The translations under genes and the position numbers were made by a program. From Endomychus coccineus (lineage: Eukaryota > Arthropoda > Insecta > Coleoptera > Endomychidae): 64,000 nt of DNA. The stretch spans positions 191,294,315-191,358,314 of the forward strand of contig OY294068.1 of NCBI GenBank assembly GCA_958510875.1, given 5' to 3'. The notes beneath the pieces are model-generated. The model worked only from the letters and a program-made list of their open reading frames with translations. It did not search any database and was not told the origin of the DNA. Positions 33,037 through 42,042 of this stretch are shown here, piece after piece. The first letter of the stretch is position 1; every line of letters starts with the position of its first letter.

Positions 33037-34913
33037 TCACATTTGCACAATCATTTCTTGTGTATGTCTTCGATTAATATGAATTTGTAACAGTTTCAAC
33101 TCAAAACACTTGTAATCACAATGTTGGCATTCAAATACCTTCTGACTAGGCATGTCGTCAGGTTCTTCACAATTAGCATTAAAATAAATACTCTCATATT
33201 GAACTGCCTTCTCTGTAGGATGTTTCTTGACAATATGATTATTCAAGAGTGTATCGATTGTGCTTTCATAATCACAATATTCACATTTGAACAACACCTC
33301 ACGTGTATGTTTAGAATTAACATGTCTTTTCAAATGCGACAGTATTGTGCTCTCATATGTGCAATATTCACACTTGTAGACTACCTCTCTGGTATGTTTA
33401 CTGTTAATATGCCTTTTCAAAGTTGTATGTGAAGTGCACTTGTAATTGCAATACTCGCAGTTGTAAATCTTGTGTCTAGTATGTTTCGAATTGATGTGCC
33501 TTTTTAAATTAGATAGATCTGAACCTTCAAAATCACAATGTTGACATTTATAAGTTTTCTCTCTAGTGTGGATATTGTTTATGTGTCTATTCAAGCTGCT
33601 AAGTTCAGTACTGACGAAATCGCAATATTGACAGTTAAAAACACTCTCCCTGGTGTGTTTACTGTTAATATGACGTTTCAACGAAATAAGATCTGCAATT
33701 TCATACTCACAATGTTCACATTTCAATATTTTCTCACGTGTATGTTTGCTGTTGGTATGTCTCCTTATGTTCGATTGAGTACTGCTTGTGTAATCGCAAT
33801 GCACGCATTTGAACATAGTTTTTTTTGTATGTTTGCAGTTGAAATGACTTCTCAAATTTGAGAGTCGAGGATTACTATAATCACATAGTTCACATTGGAA
33901 TATCCTTTGTTTTGTATGTTTCGAGTTCCTGTGTCTTTGCAATAGTGATGGCGTAATGCCAACATATTCGCAACGTTCACATTGGTATTTGTCTTTATTG
34001 TGCAACTCTGTGATGCTTTCATGTTTAAAACTGTTCATTTTATTTGATGTCTCGTCCATAGTATCATTTTGTCCATCAGGAAGTGATACAAAAGTGATGA
34101 TTTTATCGAAAGGATCATTCTCAGTTGTATCTTCTTCACTAATTGGAAAATGTTCCATTTCCTGTGGTTTTGGACATGTATCGACTTTAATATTGCCTTG
34201 TAGGTCAACATCTAATATTACTTCCTTTTTACATGTTACTATTCTGAAAAAAAGATGGATAATTTCTAGAAAATATAGTTTGGATAGTATCATACAACAT
34301 TCCAGCTTTAGGAGTTCAAACTTAGAGGCAAATCATAGTAGAGAAGAGCTACCACTCTAAACATTATTGTAGTGAATAAAAATGTAAAAAATTAGTAAAC
34401 AAAACGTGGTCACCTGATGGTAACTAATTTGAAAAAATACACATATGGGATTTTGTTAGTTTAGTATCAGATATTTTCAGCTTCAGAGCTTTACATAAAA
34501 GTATGAAAGCAAAGTTTTGATTATTCATACAATACTAGAAAACTCAGCACTATTCCTGTTTCTTTATGAATTGAATGTAATGCAATATCTGCATTATGAA
34601 AAGTATTTAAAAAAGAAAAAACTTCCATCAGATCTGTAAAAGCTACAACAATTTCTGTTTATACATACTCTGCCATTGGATCATTGATGAGTTTTTATTT
34701 CAATGATTGATAATGCAATCTACAGATGTAAATGAACAATAAAAAAAACAACAAAAAGGTATAATATCGCAATAAAACATAAATCATCTACCCAATAGGG
34801 CAAATAGGGAAAAAATGCTAAGCTTACTTTACTCCAAATTGATTATCTAGTGAGCCCGCTTCCGTTATTTTAGGAGCATCTTCATATTCACCAACCATTA
34901 ATTCAGACTCCAT
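33037..34913 (-). CDS. C2H2 zinc-finger protein, two exons, ten fingers
   Basis: Exon 1 is 34913-34828 (ATGGAGTCTGAATTAATG...), with donor AAA|GTAAGC. Exon 2 is 34243-33037, with acceptor ttttttcag|AATAGT. Exon 1 leaves two bases and exon 2 supplies one, which fixes the frame. The protein is about 430 residues. The first 120 are acidic with no clear domain (for example EEDTTENDPFDK). Then come nine consecutive C2H2 fingers of the form C-x2-C-x12-H-x4-H with linkers HTRE(K/V). A 30-residue spacer precedes a tenth finger (FECQHCDYKCFELKLLQIHI). Runs of 'HINSKHTRE' make the fingers alike, in the style of insect REST/hunchback-like arrays. It is probably a nuclear DNA-binding regulator. There is no ZAD or BTB domain. 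The target is unknown. Confidence 0.88.
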
Positions 34914-35165
34914 TTTACCTTCTTTCTAATTAAGTTAAGGTATTAAAATTGTAATAAAAATATTCCTAATTGTTATAAAATATCAATAACGTTAAGGTTA
35001 AGGAAAATGGATCAGTTGCTCCTTGCCTCCTTGCCATCCCTTGTCCTGTCACCTGTCAGTAGTGTCAGTTCTGTTTCCTTGTTGACTTTGACCATAGGTA
35101 ACTATACTCGGAGTAGAGTTATCTATGACTTTGACCTTTAATAATATCTGACCTTCTATCGAGGG

Positions 35166-35754
35166 CACGGTCGTACATACAGGTCTGGGAACTCGAGAAT
35201 GTTTCCTATGTAAGAAGTGGGTCCGCTAAGCGTCGACTGTCGCGTAGTATCAAAAAAGGTGGAGCAGTAGTCGAAATTCTCTGACAAATGTCATACTTGA
35301 CTTGTAAACACAAGGAATACCTGCGTTTTTAAAAACAAATTACGAAATCGTGCATTGTGCCGAAATGCAAAACGGGCTACAAAAGTGTAAAGCAAGAAAC
35401 TTCTGTTTTTAAAGTGCCGAAAGATGCGGAAATGCGAAAAAAGTGGATGCTTGCGATTCCGGATAGAAATCGTTTTAACGAGGTCTTTTATGTATGCGAG
35501 CATGTATAACGAAAAAGGGGAAGTTATTTTTGAGGTGAGTAATACATTTTGACAAGAGTAACAGTTCTATTCCTCTCTCAAATCAGAATAGTAAATATTG
35601 CGTTACGAGAAAAATTATTTTACTTAATAATGTGATTGTTGCCGTACTTCGATCCAAGCGCTAGCTAGTGGCTGAGCGAGGGACTACGAGTTTGGCGACG
35701 CGTAAGAGACCCATGTCAAACATACGAGTTCCCAGACCTTCATGTACGACCGTG
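35166..35754 (+). mobile_element. P-like element with THAP exon, 589 bp
   Basis: Ends read CACGGTCGTACATACAGG then TCTGGGAACTCG. The right end, reverse-complemented, is CACGGTCGTACATGAAGG then TCTGGGAACTCG. Flanking octamers are atcgaggg (35158-35165) and atccaggg (35755-35762), a 7-of-8 match to an 8-bp target duplication as made by P-type transposases. The interior holds one THAP-domain exon and nothing of the catalytic part. It lies just upstream of the zinc-finger gene. Confidence 0.7.
35333..35534 (+). pseudogene. THAP-domain exon, frameshifted
   Basis: The reading is TKSCIVPKCKTGYKSV, then SVFKVPKDAEMRKKWMLAIP, DRNRFNEVFYVCEH and a stop. The C-x2-C, central W and C-x2-H of a THAP zinc-binding fold are visible, as in P-element transposases. 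A small deletion after CEH shifts the frame. The continuation YNEKGEVIFE is visible in another frame and ends at a donor site GAG|GTGAGT (35534). The exon is dead as it stands. Confidence 0.65.
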
Positions 35755-35764
35755 ATCCAGGGTT

Positions 35765-36455
35765 AACACAACTATTAATCTGTGGTTTACCCCATAGCCA
35801 TAGAGGAAATTACTTTTTCTTATGTATAGTGAACCCTGATTTTACCCTAAATTCTCATAGCCCATTTCGTTTTTATATCCCTCATATTTTCGGACTATTT
35901 ATCAGATATAATAATAATTATTTTAATTTCAGCTATTCTGCTACATAAATATAATTATATTTCATGTAAGGAAATTTGAGTAATTTTCGTGATATTAATT
36001 TACCGTCTTTCTGTACAAACGATTGTGGGCTGAAATAGATTAAAAAATCTATTTTTGTAGTTCAAGGATTGTAATTTCGATTAATTAATAAAAGGGGAAC
36101 CGACGCTATTAAATCTATCTGATATGAGTAATACTGTTGACATGCATAGAATATAATTACAGTTGAATGAATAGGCTTAAAATGCCGTTATGAATATGAA
36201 ATAACCTTATCTTATTGTGACTTTTAATGGTTTACTCACTAATATAATCAATTCCCCAAAAATAATTGAATTACAATAATTTTACTGATTCATATTGAGG
36301 ACTTGCATTCCCTATATAAAATACAACCTTGAGATTTGATTGCATTGAACATTACTAGATTTATGTGATTTTGTGATTTTTGGGATGGTTCCACCAAATA
36401 TTTCTTGTTGAAAATTCTGTAATACAATTATTCTTATCACAAGAATAGCTATTTG
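35765..36455. other. Gene-less stretch
   Basis: AT-rich sequence without a supported feature. Confidence 0.4.
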
Positions 36456-36772
36456 TATAACAAGGGAGGAAAGTGCTACTTTTCCTCCCGAGGATGAAGT
36501 TTACATCATTCAAGGGAGGAAAAGGCACTTTAACCCCATGTTATACATATGATTTTTCCGTCTCCCTCAAATAACAAGTCATTTTTAAATAATTTATTTA
36601 TGATACTAACAAACAAAATTTATTAAAAAACTGAAAGTAAGAAGTAGGTACAGTATAACTTATAGGCACGTTATTTTCATTCTTGCATCCTACATATTTT
36701 TAATTTGTGGTAGAGTAATTACTTATACTAATGTTAAACGTGCAGTTTTGAGCAGCGGTTATTTGAATACAA

Positions 36773-37580
36773 CTAGAAGTGAGAGCTGGAGCCAACGCAG
36801 TACGTTCTCTGTATATTTGTTTTAGAATTTGGTATATTTACTATTAAAATTGAATCTTTATCTTCAATAGTTGCCATTTTAAGGAGCTCGTCACACCTGC
36901 ATGCTCCTGAAATTCCGAAAATGAAGAGAACCTACAAAACAAAGAAAAGAGAATTAAAAATAAAGCTATCGACGCCGGAATTTGAACCAACAGCTACAAG
37001 CATCATGAACAGTGAGCGGTGCACCAACTCGTTGCGCTACCGTGACTCACAGGTAACTTCTGTGGAATCATGAACATAGCGTATTGTTTGTAGCTCTATT
37101 ATATTTGCCGTTTAACTTTTATTTTCTTGATATATTTAGTTCTTGAATCTTACCTTCATTAATAAATAATTATCATCGGGAGCTTCTAGTAAAAATTTAT
37201 TTACTTCCTCTCTTGAGAAGGTTTTTGCCTTATTAGGTTTTCATCCCTGGTTTTGTCTTTTGAAGAAAGCAATTAATTTTGGGTATTTAATATCCACATT
37301 TTCATTCATTTGAAGCATGGTACGTAGTAGTATCGAATACTTGGATCACAATGTAGAGGCTTTTAATGTGTTTGCTAATAGCGAAAAATACCCCAAAATA
37401 ACATTTTCTGAGTGAGTTACGAATATACTTTTCTTCGGCCCATTGCTTGAAATGTAAATACTGTTTTTCGTATTTTTCTTTAGATTTCTGGGATAATAGA
37501 GATTGTATAGTTACATTAACTTGTTCCAAAATATCCGGTGGTGTATTATTTATATCTTCAAATTCGCTTGAATCACTCAT
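36773..37580 (-). pseudogene. Tyrosine recombinase (Crypton-like), decayed, one intron
   Basis: Exon 1 starts at 37580 with MSDSSEFEDINNTPP, then LEQVNVTIQSLLSQKSKEKY and EKQYLHFKQWAEEKY, a core-binding-type helical start. A frameshift follows. The second frame gives YPKLIAFFKRQNQG, a stop, KPNKAKTFSREEVNKFLLEA and PDDNYLLMK. It ends at donor AAG|GTAAGA (37154). Exon 2 begins at 36931 (acceptor ttttgtag) with VLFIFGISGACRCDELLKMA. The CRxDEL block is the first catalytic Arg region of tyrosine recombinases in a widespread arthropod family. The chain stops at 36773 before the later His-x-x-Arg and Tyr boxes. At least one frameshift and two stops make it inactive. Confidence 0.6.
36963..37056 (-). 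repeat. tRNA-like sequence, probable SINE head
   Basis: The minus strand contains 'gtagcgcaacgagttgg', resembling a pol III A box, and 'GGTTCAAATTCC', close to the B-box consensus, 50 bp later. The acceptor arms do not pair well and the spacing is unusual. I therefore read it as a tRNA-derived repeat or pseudogene rather than a working tRNA. It lies in the intron of the recombinase relic. Confidence 0.4.
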
Positions 37581-38204
37581 TTTTTAAATATTATTTTATA
37601 TTTTGTAGATATATTATACCTTAACACACTTTGAAACTGTTAATCTGTCAATCGACCGTAGCATGCTATAATATTTCTGTCCTAAATTCGAAAACCGGAT
37701 GAATCTATGAATTGAAGTCAAATTATTAATGTAAAAATCGTTAAATTAAAATAACAATTTACTGATTTTTTATCATTTTGCAAAATACGCTGTGTTCTAT
37801 AAATAAACGGCAAAATGTATACTTATATAATAGAATATAGTTTAGGACGTCAATGCCGTATACATTATTTTATTGATGACGTACCATGACGTCACTTTAA
37901 CTTTTCCTCCCTATGGAGGAAAAGTACTTTTCCTCTCTCTAGGGATGAAAAGTACGACTTTGCTCCCTACAACGAGGCCAAGAAATGTATACTTTGGATA
38001 GAGGTAGGCGGAAAACAACATTTTCCACCTCCCCAACCTCTATCAAATTCTTACGAACATCGTCCCATTTTTCAGTAGAATGACTCCACTATGTAAGTCT
38101 GTAGCATATTTGATTATGGATCATGAGGGGGAACAAAGCGTGAAATCGCCCGTCTTCAACCTGATTTTACTATACAATAGTCGCCCACTTACATTGATTG
38201 AATC

Positions 38205-38214
38205 TATATAAATA
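38205..38214 (+). promoter_or_regulatory. TATA box of lectin-like gene 1
   Basis: 'TATATAAATA' lies about 50-60 bp before the start codon. The other three genes of the cluster have comparable TATA elements at matching positions. Confidence 0.6.
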
Positions 38215-38263
38215 AGAAGTTATGTATGAATTTTAGTTACAACTGATACATTGATTCGTGATA

Positions 38264-41200
38264 ATGTCTTACGAAGGTAGAACTGCTTTGATCCAAAATC
38301 CACATAGCGGTATGGTTCTGGATGGCAAAGAGGAACAAGTCAGACTGCAACATTTTACTGGTGAGAAATGTCAACAATGGACAATCAGCACGATAAGAGA
38401 GAATGTGTTTAAAATCACTAACAAAGCAAATGGGTAAATATGCGTTACTTTTTCATGTCTAATTTTAAAGCATATTGGAGCAGTTGACATGTAATGGTCA
38501 TTCTATTGAGATCTTGTTTAAGAGCTATTAATTGGTTTAAGAGATAGGTACTTATTAAGACATATTTTAGTATAAACAGTTTAAATTAAAGCTTCTACAT
38601 TTTCATTATTTATTTTTAAATGGAATTACAATTGATATACTGTGGTTAGACTTTTTAGAGTAGGAACTTTTGAATTCAAGTTTACAACATAACTTGTTGT
38701 TCCCATCAGAGGCCCACCGGGAAACCGGGACGATTCCCGCGGTGGCCCACTCCAAAAATGCGCCACTCCGGTTATGATAAATCTTTTTATTGTTTTTGAT
38801 AAAAATAAATGTAGGTACGCGCCTTTTATCAAAATTCTACAATCAGAATCAGAAAAGATAAAAATATTTTTTGTAAAATCTGTATCTATTTCTCTCTTTC
38901 GGCACCGGTAATGCCTGATGGGTGGATTAATAATAAATGCAACATCCGTTTCGTTCAAAATTGGCATCCAATAAGGATGTAACAAAAGAGAAGGATTGGG
39001 ATAATCCGTAAAGGACAATCACGAAGGAAAATGAAAATATTATAAAATTGAAAATGTTTTTATAATTAATATAAAGCATATGAAGTAAGTTGTGAGTTTT
39101 CTTAGGTTTTAGATGTATCTTGATGAAATAGTCTTCTCTTTGACGCGTTTCGGCTTTCGCCTTCTTCAGTGTTTTTCAGTTTTTTGTGAACATTGACTTT
39201 AAGTTTCATAATTAAAAATTATATGTATAATAACTAACTTAGTTCGGTGATTATGTACAAAATAAATTAATTACTCATGAAATATTTGAATTTTGAACAT
39301 ACTTATTACGTAATTGAATACCAACAAATTTCGTTTGTGTATGTTGGAATTTATTGGTGATTAGTATGTTTAATTTACTTACATGATTTGATTTTACGGG
39401 AACACACATTCATCTTGGCTTTGAAATTCAGACTGAAATCAGTTTGCAAAATGGGTTTTCGTTCTAAATGTAAAGGTAAGGTACCTTGCTGATTGATGCA
39501 CTTGTTTGAAATCAGTGACTGTTTGCAGTAAATTTTAATTGCTAACATGTGACTCTTGTATTATATTTCTGTTTGACTGAACTTTTCTGATTTAGTTACT
39601 TCAAAGAATTATATTATATATTTGCGAAAGATTATTCATATCGGTCTTATCATTTACAAAGTTTTGATTTTTTTTATTATATCGATCTGCTCGAAATTGA
39701 ATTTATGTTTAGTATTTGTCTCATGTTTTTTTAAAGCTCTTAATTTTCTTAATATTTATGACCTTACAATACAATGTGTTGGGAATTTTGCTTTTAGTAT
39801 AAATGTTTTAGATTATTATCATTTTTATGTGCTGTATTCATTTAGAATAATGTTGAGTTTTTCTGAAAGATGTTGTAAGTATGGAAGTCTCAAAAAATTT
39901 TGCTTATGAATGTTTGTGGATAATTATTGTCTGATTTGGTTATTGCAGAATCCCGATATTCGAAATGATTTTGTCATAAATACACATTGTACATACAGGT
40001 AATATATACATATTCTAATTGTATTCGATAACTTCTCAATAACATCATACCTACCTACTGTTTATACCGGGATATCAAAAAGTATCTTGGTCAAGGGTGG
40101 TTGTGGAATCTAAAACGTATGTCTTAGTTTACGTTTGAAATAATTATGTCACTGTCACACTGACATCTTCAATAACCTACAAATTTCATACCTATTTATT
40201 TCAGTTGTAAAACAATAATGAATACAAATTAATATAGTAATAAAAATTGTCGAAATGTTAACTTTGAACCTTTTAAAAGGTCGGGATAGTCACAAACCGG
40301 GTCGAAAACGGTTTCAAAATAGTTAATTTTTGATAAATGGAATGACGTTCACGTGAAGAGCGCGTAGCTCACGAGTTAGAAAAGTGCAAATTTACGGTAC
40401 ATAGAACGTCTTTACGAGGACTTTTCGCATGCGGTTTTTGCTCCATGTCGTTAGTTTATGAACGGGGCCAACTAAATAGCATAGTCTCAGGCCCCAAAAT
40501 GTCGATTAAATAGGAAAATTTAATTAAAATAGAAGCAGGTACTCTCAGGTCTCAACTGACGCGTAGCGAGCTTCTCGAGGGAAAAGTCAAAATGATTTCG
40601 TTCGTAGCTAATTACATACGACGTCTGGCGTTCATGCAATAATGTTTTTAGATAATTCGAACCTTCTAATTTCGATAGGCCAAGTGAAAATCCCGGAGTC
40701 TGAAGCGCTAGAGACTTCTGAGTGTTATAACATTCGTTTAAAATTGCGAAATTTCGCACTTTTAGAAACTTCAAATTGATTAATTTGACACAAGTAAAGA
40801 CACACGTTTTAGATTCCACAACCACCCTTGACCAAGATACTTTTTGATATCCCGGTATTTTCCTATTCAAGCAAAATTATTATCCTTATCCAAACATTTT
40901 TTCCGCTAATCCTCCTTTTCAGTGTTCTTTATGAGCTACTGCAAATTTAAGTCTTTGATGTACTCTACCTCGTGAAATGTGAATTGGTAAACTGAATTAT
41001 AGGAACGTCAAAATATGTCAGAAGCCATTTTTACTTCCTTCATCATAGGTAATATTTAGTGTAAGGAAAGTATTTTAATCATCCCAAAAAAAAATTTCGC
41101 GGACATATCGGTTTCGAGCATTTCTGAATCTGAATCGACATAGACTATTTTTGATATGATGTCTATGTGTGTTTGTGTGCATGATACACTGTGGAGACGA

Positions 41201-41520
41201 TTGCACCGTTCCTATTGGTCTTAAGGTATTTTAAGATTCATCTTCAGTTTTTCAAATGGTATTATAGTATTTTATTCTATTTCAGCATGGTTTTGGACTC
41301 ATCACACGGATCAGTACATAATCGGAACGTTATAACGTACAAATTTCATGGAGGCCCAAACCAACTATGGTCGATTCATGAGAACCAAATAACCGCTGCT
41401 GATAACATTAATTTGGTTTTGGACGTTGCTGATACCCATCACATTCATGGGGCTCAGATAATATTGTATAATAACCATTCAGGGGAAAACCAGCAATTCA
41501 AAGTTATATTATTAACTTAG
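38264..41520 (+). CDS. Ricin-B-type beta-trefoil lectin-like protein 1
   Basis: Exon 1 is 38264-38433 (donor TGG|GTAAAT). Exon 2 is 41286-41520 (acceptor tatttcag|CATGG). The split codon is GG|C. The protein has 134 residues and no signal peptide. It has three repeats, each with a hydrophobic strand, an LD or similar turn and a QxW-type motif. These are GMVLDGK...KCQQWTI, then MVLDSSHG...NQLWSI, then LVLDVAD...NQQFKV. That is a complete single ricin-B-type beta-trefoil. The protein is probably cytosolic or released without a leader, binding a glycan. There is no enzymatic chain. The intron falls in the second repeat just before its LD turn, as in the three paralogues. The 2852-bp intron contains a TIR element at 40067. 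AATAAA lies at 41554-41559. The ligand cannot be deduced. Confidence 0.85.
38620..39030. repeat. Unclassified transposon-like segment in intron 1
   Basis: A GC-rich block 'gaggcccaccgggaaaccgg' then 'gacgattcccgcggtggccc' lies at 38708-38748. Such 'cggtgggcc' ends are common at insect transposon termini. I find no matching opposite end. The minus-strand open frame over it is not recognisable. Confidence 0.3.
39142..39169 (-). ncRNA. Hammerhead-like core (CTGAAGA...GAAACGCGTC)
   Basis: The minus strand reads CTGAAGA, A, GGC-GAAA-GCC, GAAACGCGTC. The boxes CTGANGA and GAAA flank a 3-bp stem II, and ACGCGT gives a short self-complementary stem III ending at UC. There is one extra base before stem II, and stem I does not pair well here. 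This form is known from Penelope-like retroelement ends. No Penelope coding fragment adjoins this copy. Confidence 0.4.
40067..40855. mobile_element. Non-autonomous TIR element, 789 bp, TA-flanked
   Basis: The first and last 52 bp are perfect inverted repeats beginning CCGGGATATCAAAAAGTATC. TA flanks each side (40065-40066 and 40856-40857), as for Tc1/mariner-type insertions. No transposase is encoded. The plus-strand right half matches the reverse complement of 30075-30374, so at least two copies exist in the window. Confidence 0.8.
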
Positions 41521-41553
41521 ATTTCTGCAAATCAACTGTTTTAATACGTTGTG

Positions 41554-41559
41554 AATAAA
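41554..41559 (+). promoter_or_regulatory. Polyadenylation signal, lectin-like gene 1
   Basis: AATAAA lies 34 nt after the stop codon. Confidence 0.7.
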
Positions 41560-41599
41560 GCATTATACAATTCTTTTCTTCCTCCTTAGTTATACTCAT

Positions 41600-41970
41600 T
41601 ACCTATCACCCCTAAACTTAAAAAATTTTTATCAACATTTAATGAAATACTATGTTTCAAATCACGAAAGGATGTGTGTATCAATTCTTGCCCAGATCCT
41701 TTTGTTGATTAAGTTTCACTTGTTACATATTTTTGGATATCTTTCTCTATTGAGGAATGTTTTCTTCAAAATTTAGGATTCCCCGAGGTTAGCCAAGGAA
41801 GTATTTGATTTTCAAACATATTACTAGAATCTAAATTTAATAAGATTATTATTATTATTCAAGTATAATTTAGATATAAATAGTTTTAATTCTAATTGAT
41901 AAATAATTTCTGAGGTCAGGATATCGAGTTTCCACAATTCCTTACCAATTTGATGGTGATACTCGTATCA
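41600..41970. other. Spacer between lectin-like genes 1 and 2
   Basis: About 500 bp of AT-rich sequence lies between the two co-oriented genes. No other feature was found. Confidence 0.5.
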
Positions 41971-41973
41971 AAA

Positions 41974-41983
41974 TTATATAAAT
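41974..41983 (+). promoter_or_regulatory. TATA box of lectin-like gene 2
   Basis: 'TTATATAAAT' is followed about 30 bp later by 'attCAGTTT', an initiator-like site, and then the start codon at 42043. Confidence 0.6.
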
Positions 41984-42042
41984 AATACAGTCGATGGAAA
42001 AGTTTATTCAGTTTAATACCAATAATTGAAATTAACGTAGAA

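Larger units (their letters stand above)
36462..37975 (-). mobile_element. Tyrosine-recombinase element with short TIRs
   Basis: The left end reads 'ttgtataacaa' GGGAGGAAAGTGCTACTTTTC CTCCC. The right end, reverse-complemented, reads 'ttgta' GGGAGCAAAGTCGTACTTTTC ATCCC. The interior encodes a decayed tyrosine-recombinase-like protein on the minus strand. Each end is itself nearly palindromic, and 'gggaggaaaag' recurs just inside both ends. The combination of recombinase and inverted ends is inferred from position. Target duplications are not clear. Confidence 0.5.

Noticed and set aside
33121..34360. Plus-strand open frames of 103-134 codons
   Set aside because: They are the complement of the zinc-finger array. 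The regular repeats keep the antisense frames open.
36963..37056. Functional tRNA gene
   Set aside because: Box-like sequences are present but the acceptor and D arms do not pair well, so I list it only as tRNA-like.
39622..39909. 95-codon hydrophobic plus-strand frame in a lectin intron
   Set aside because: It is Phe/Ile/Leu-rich because of T-rich DNA. There is no start context, conserved motif or splice support.
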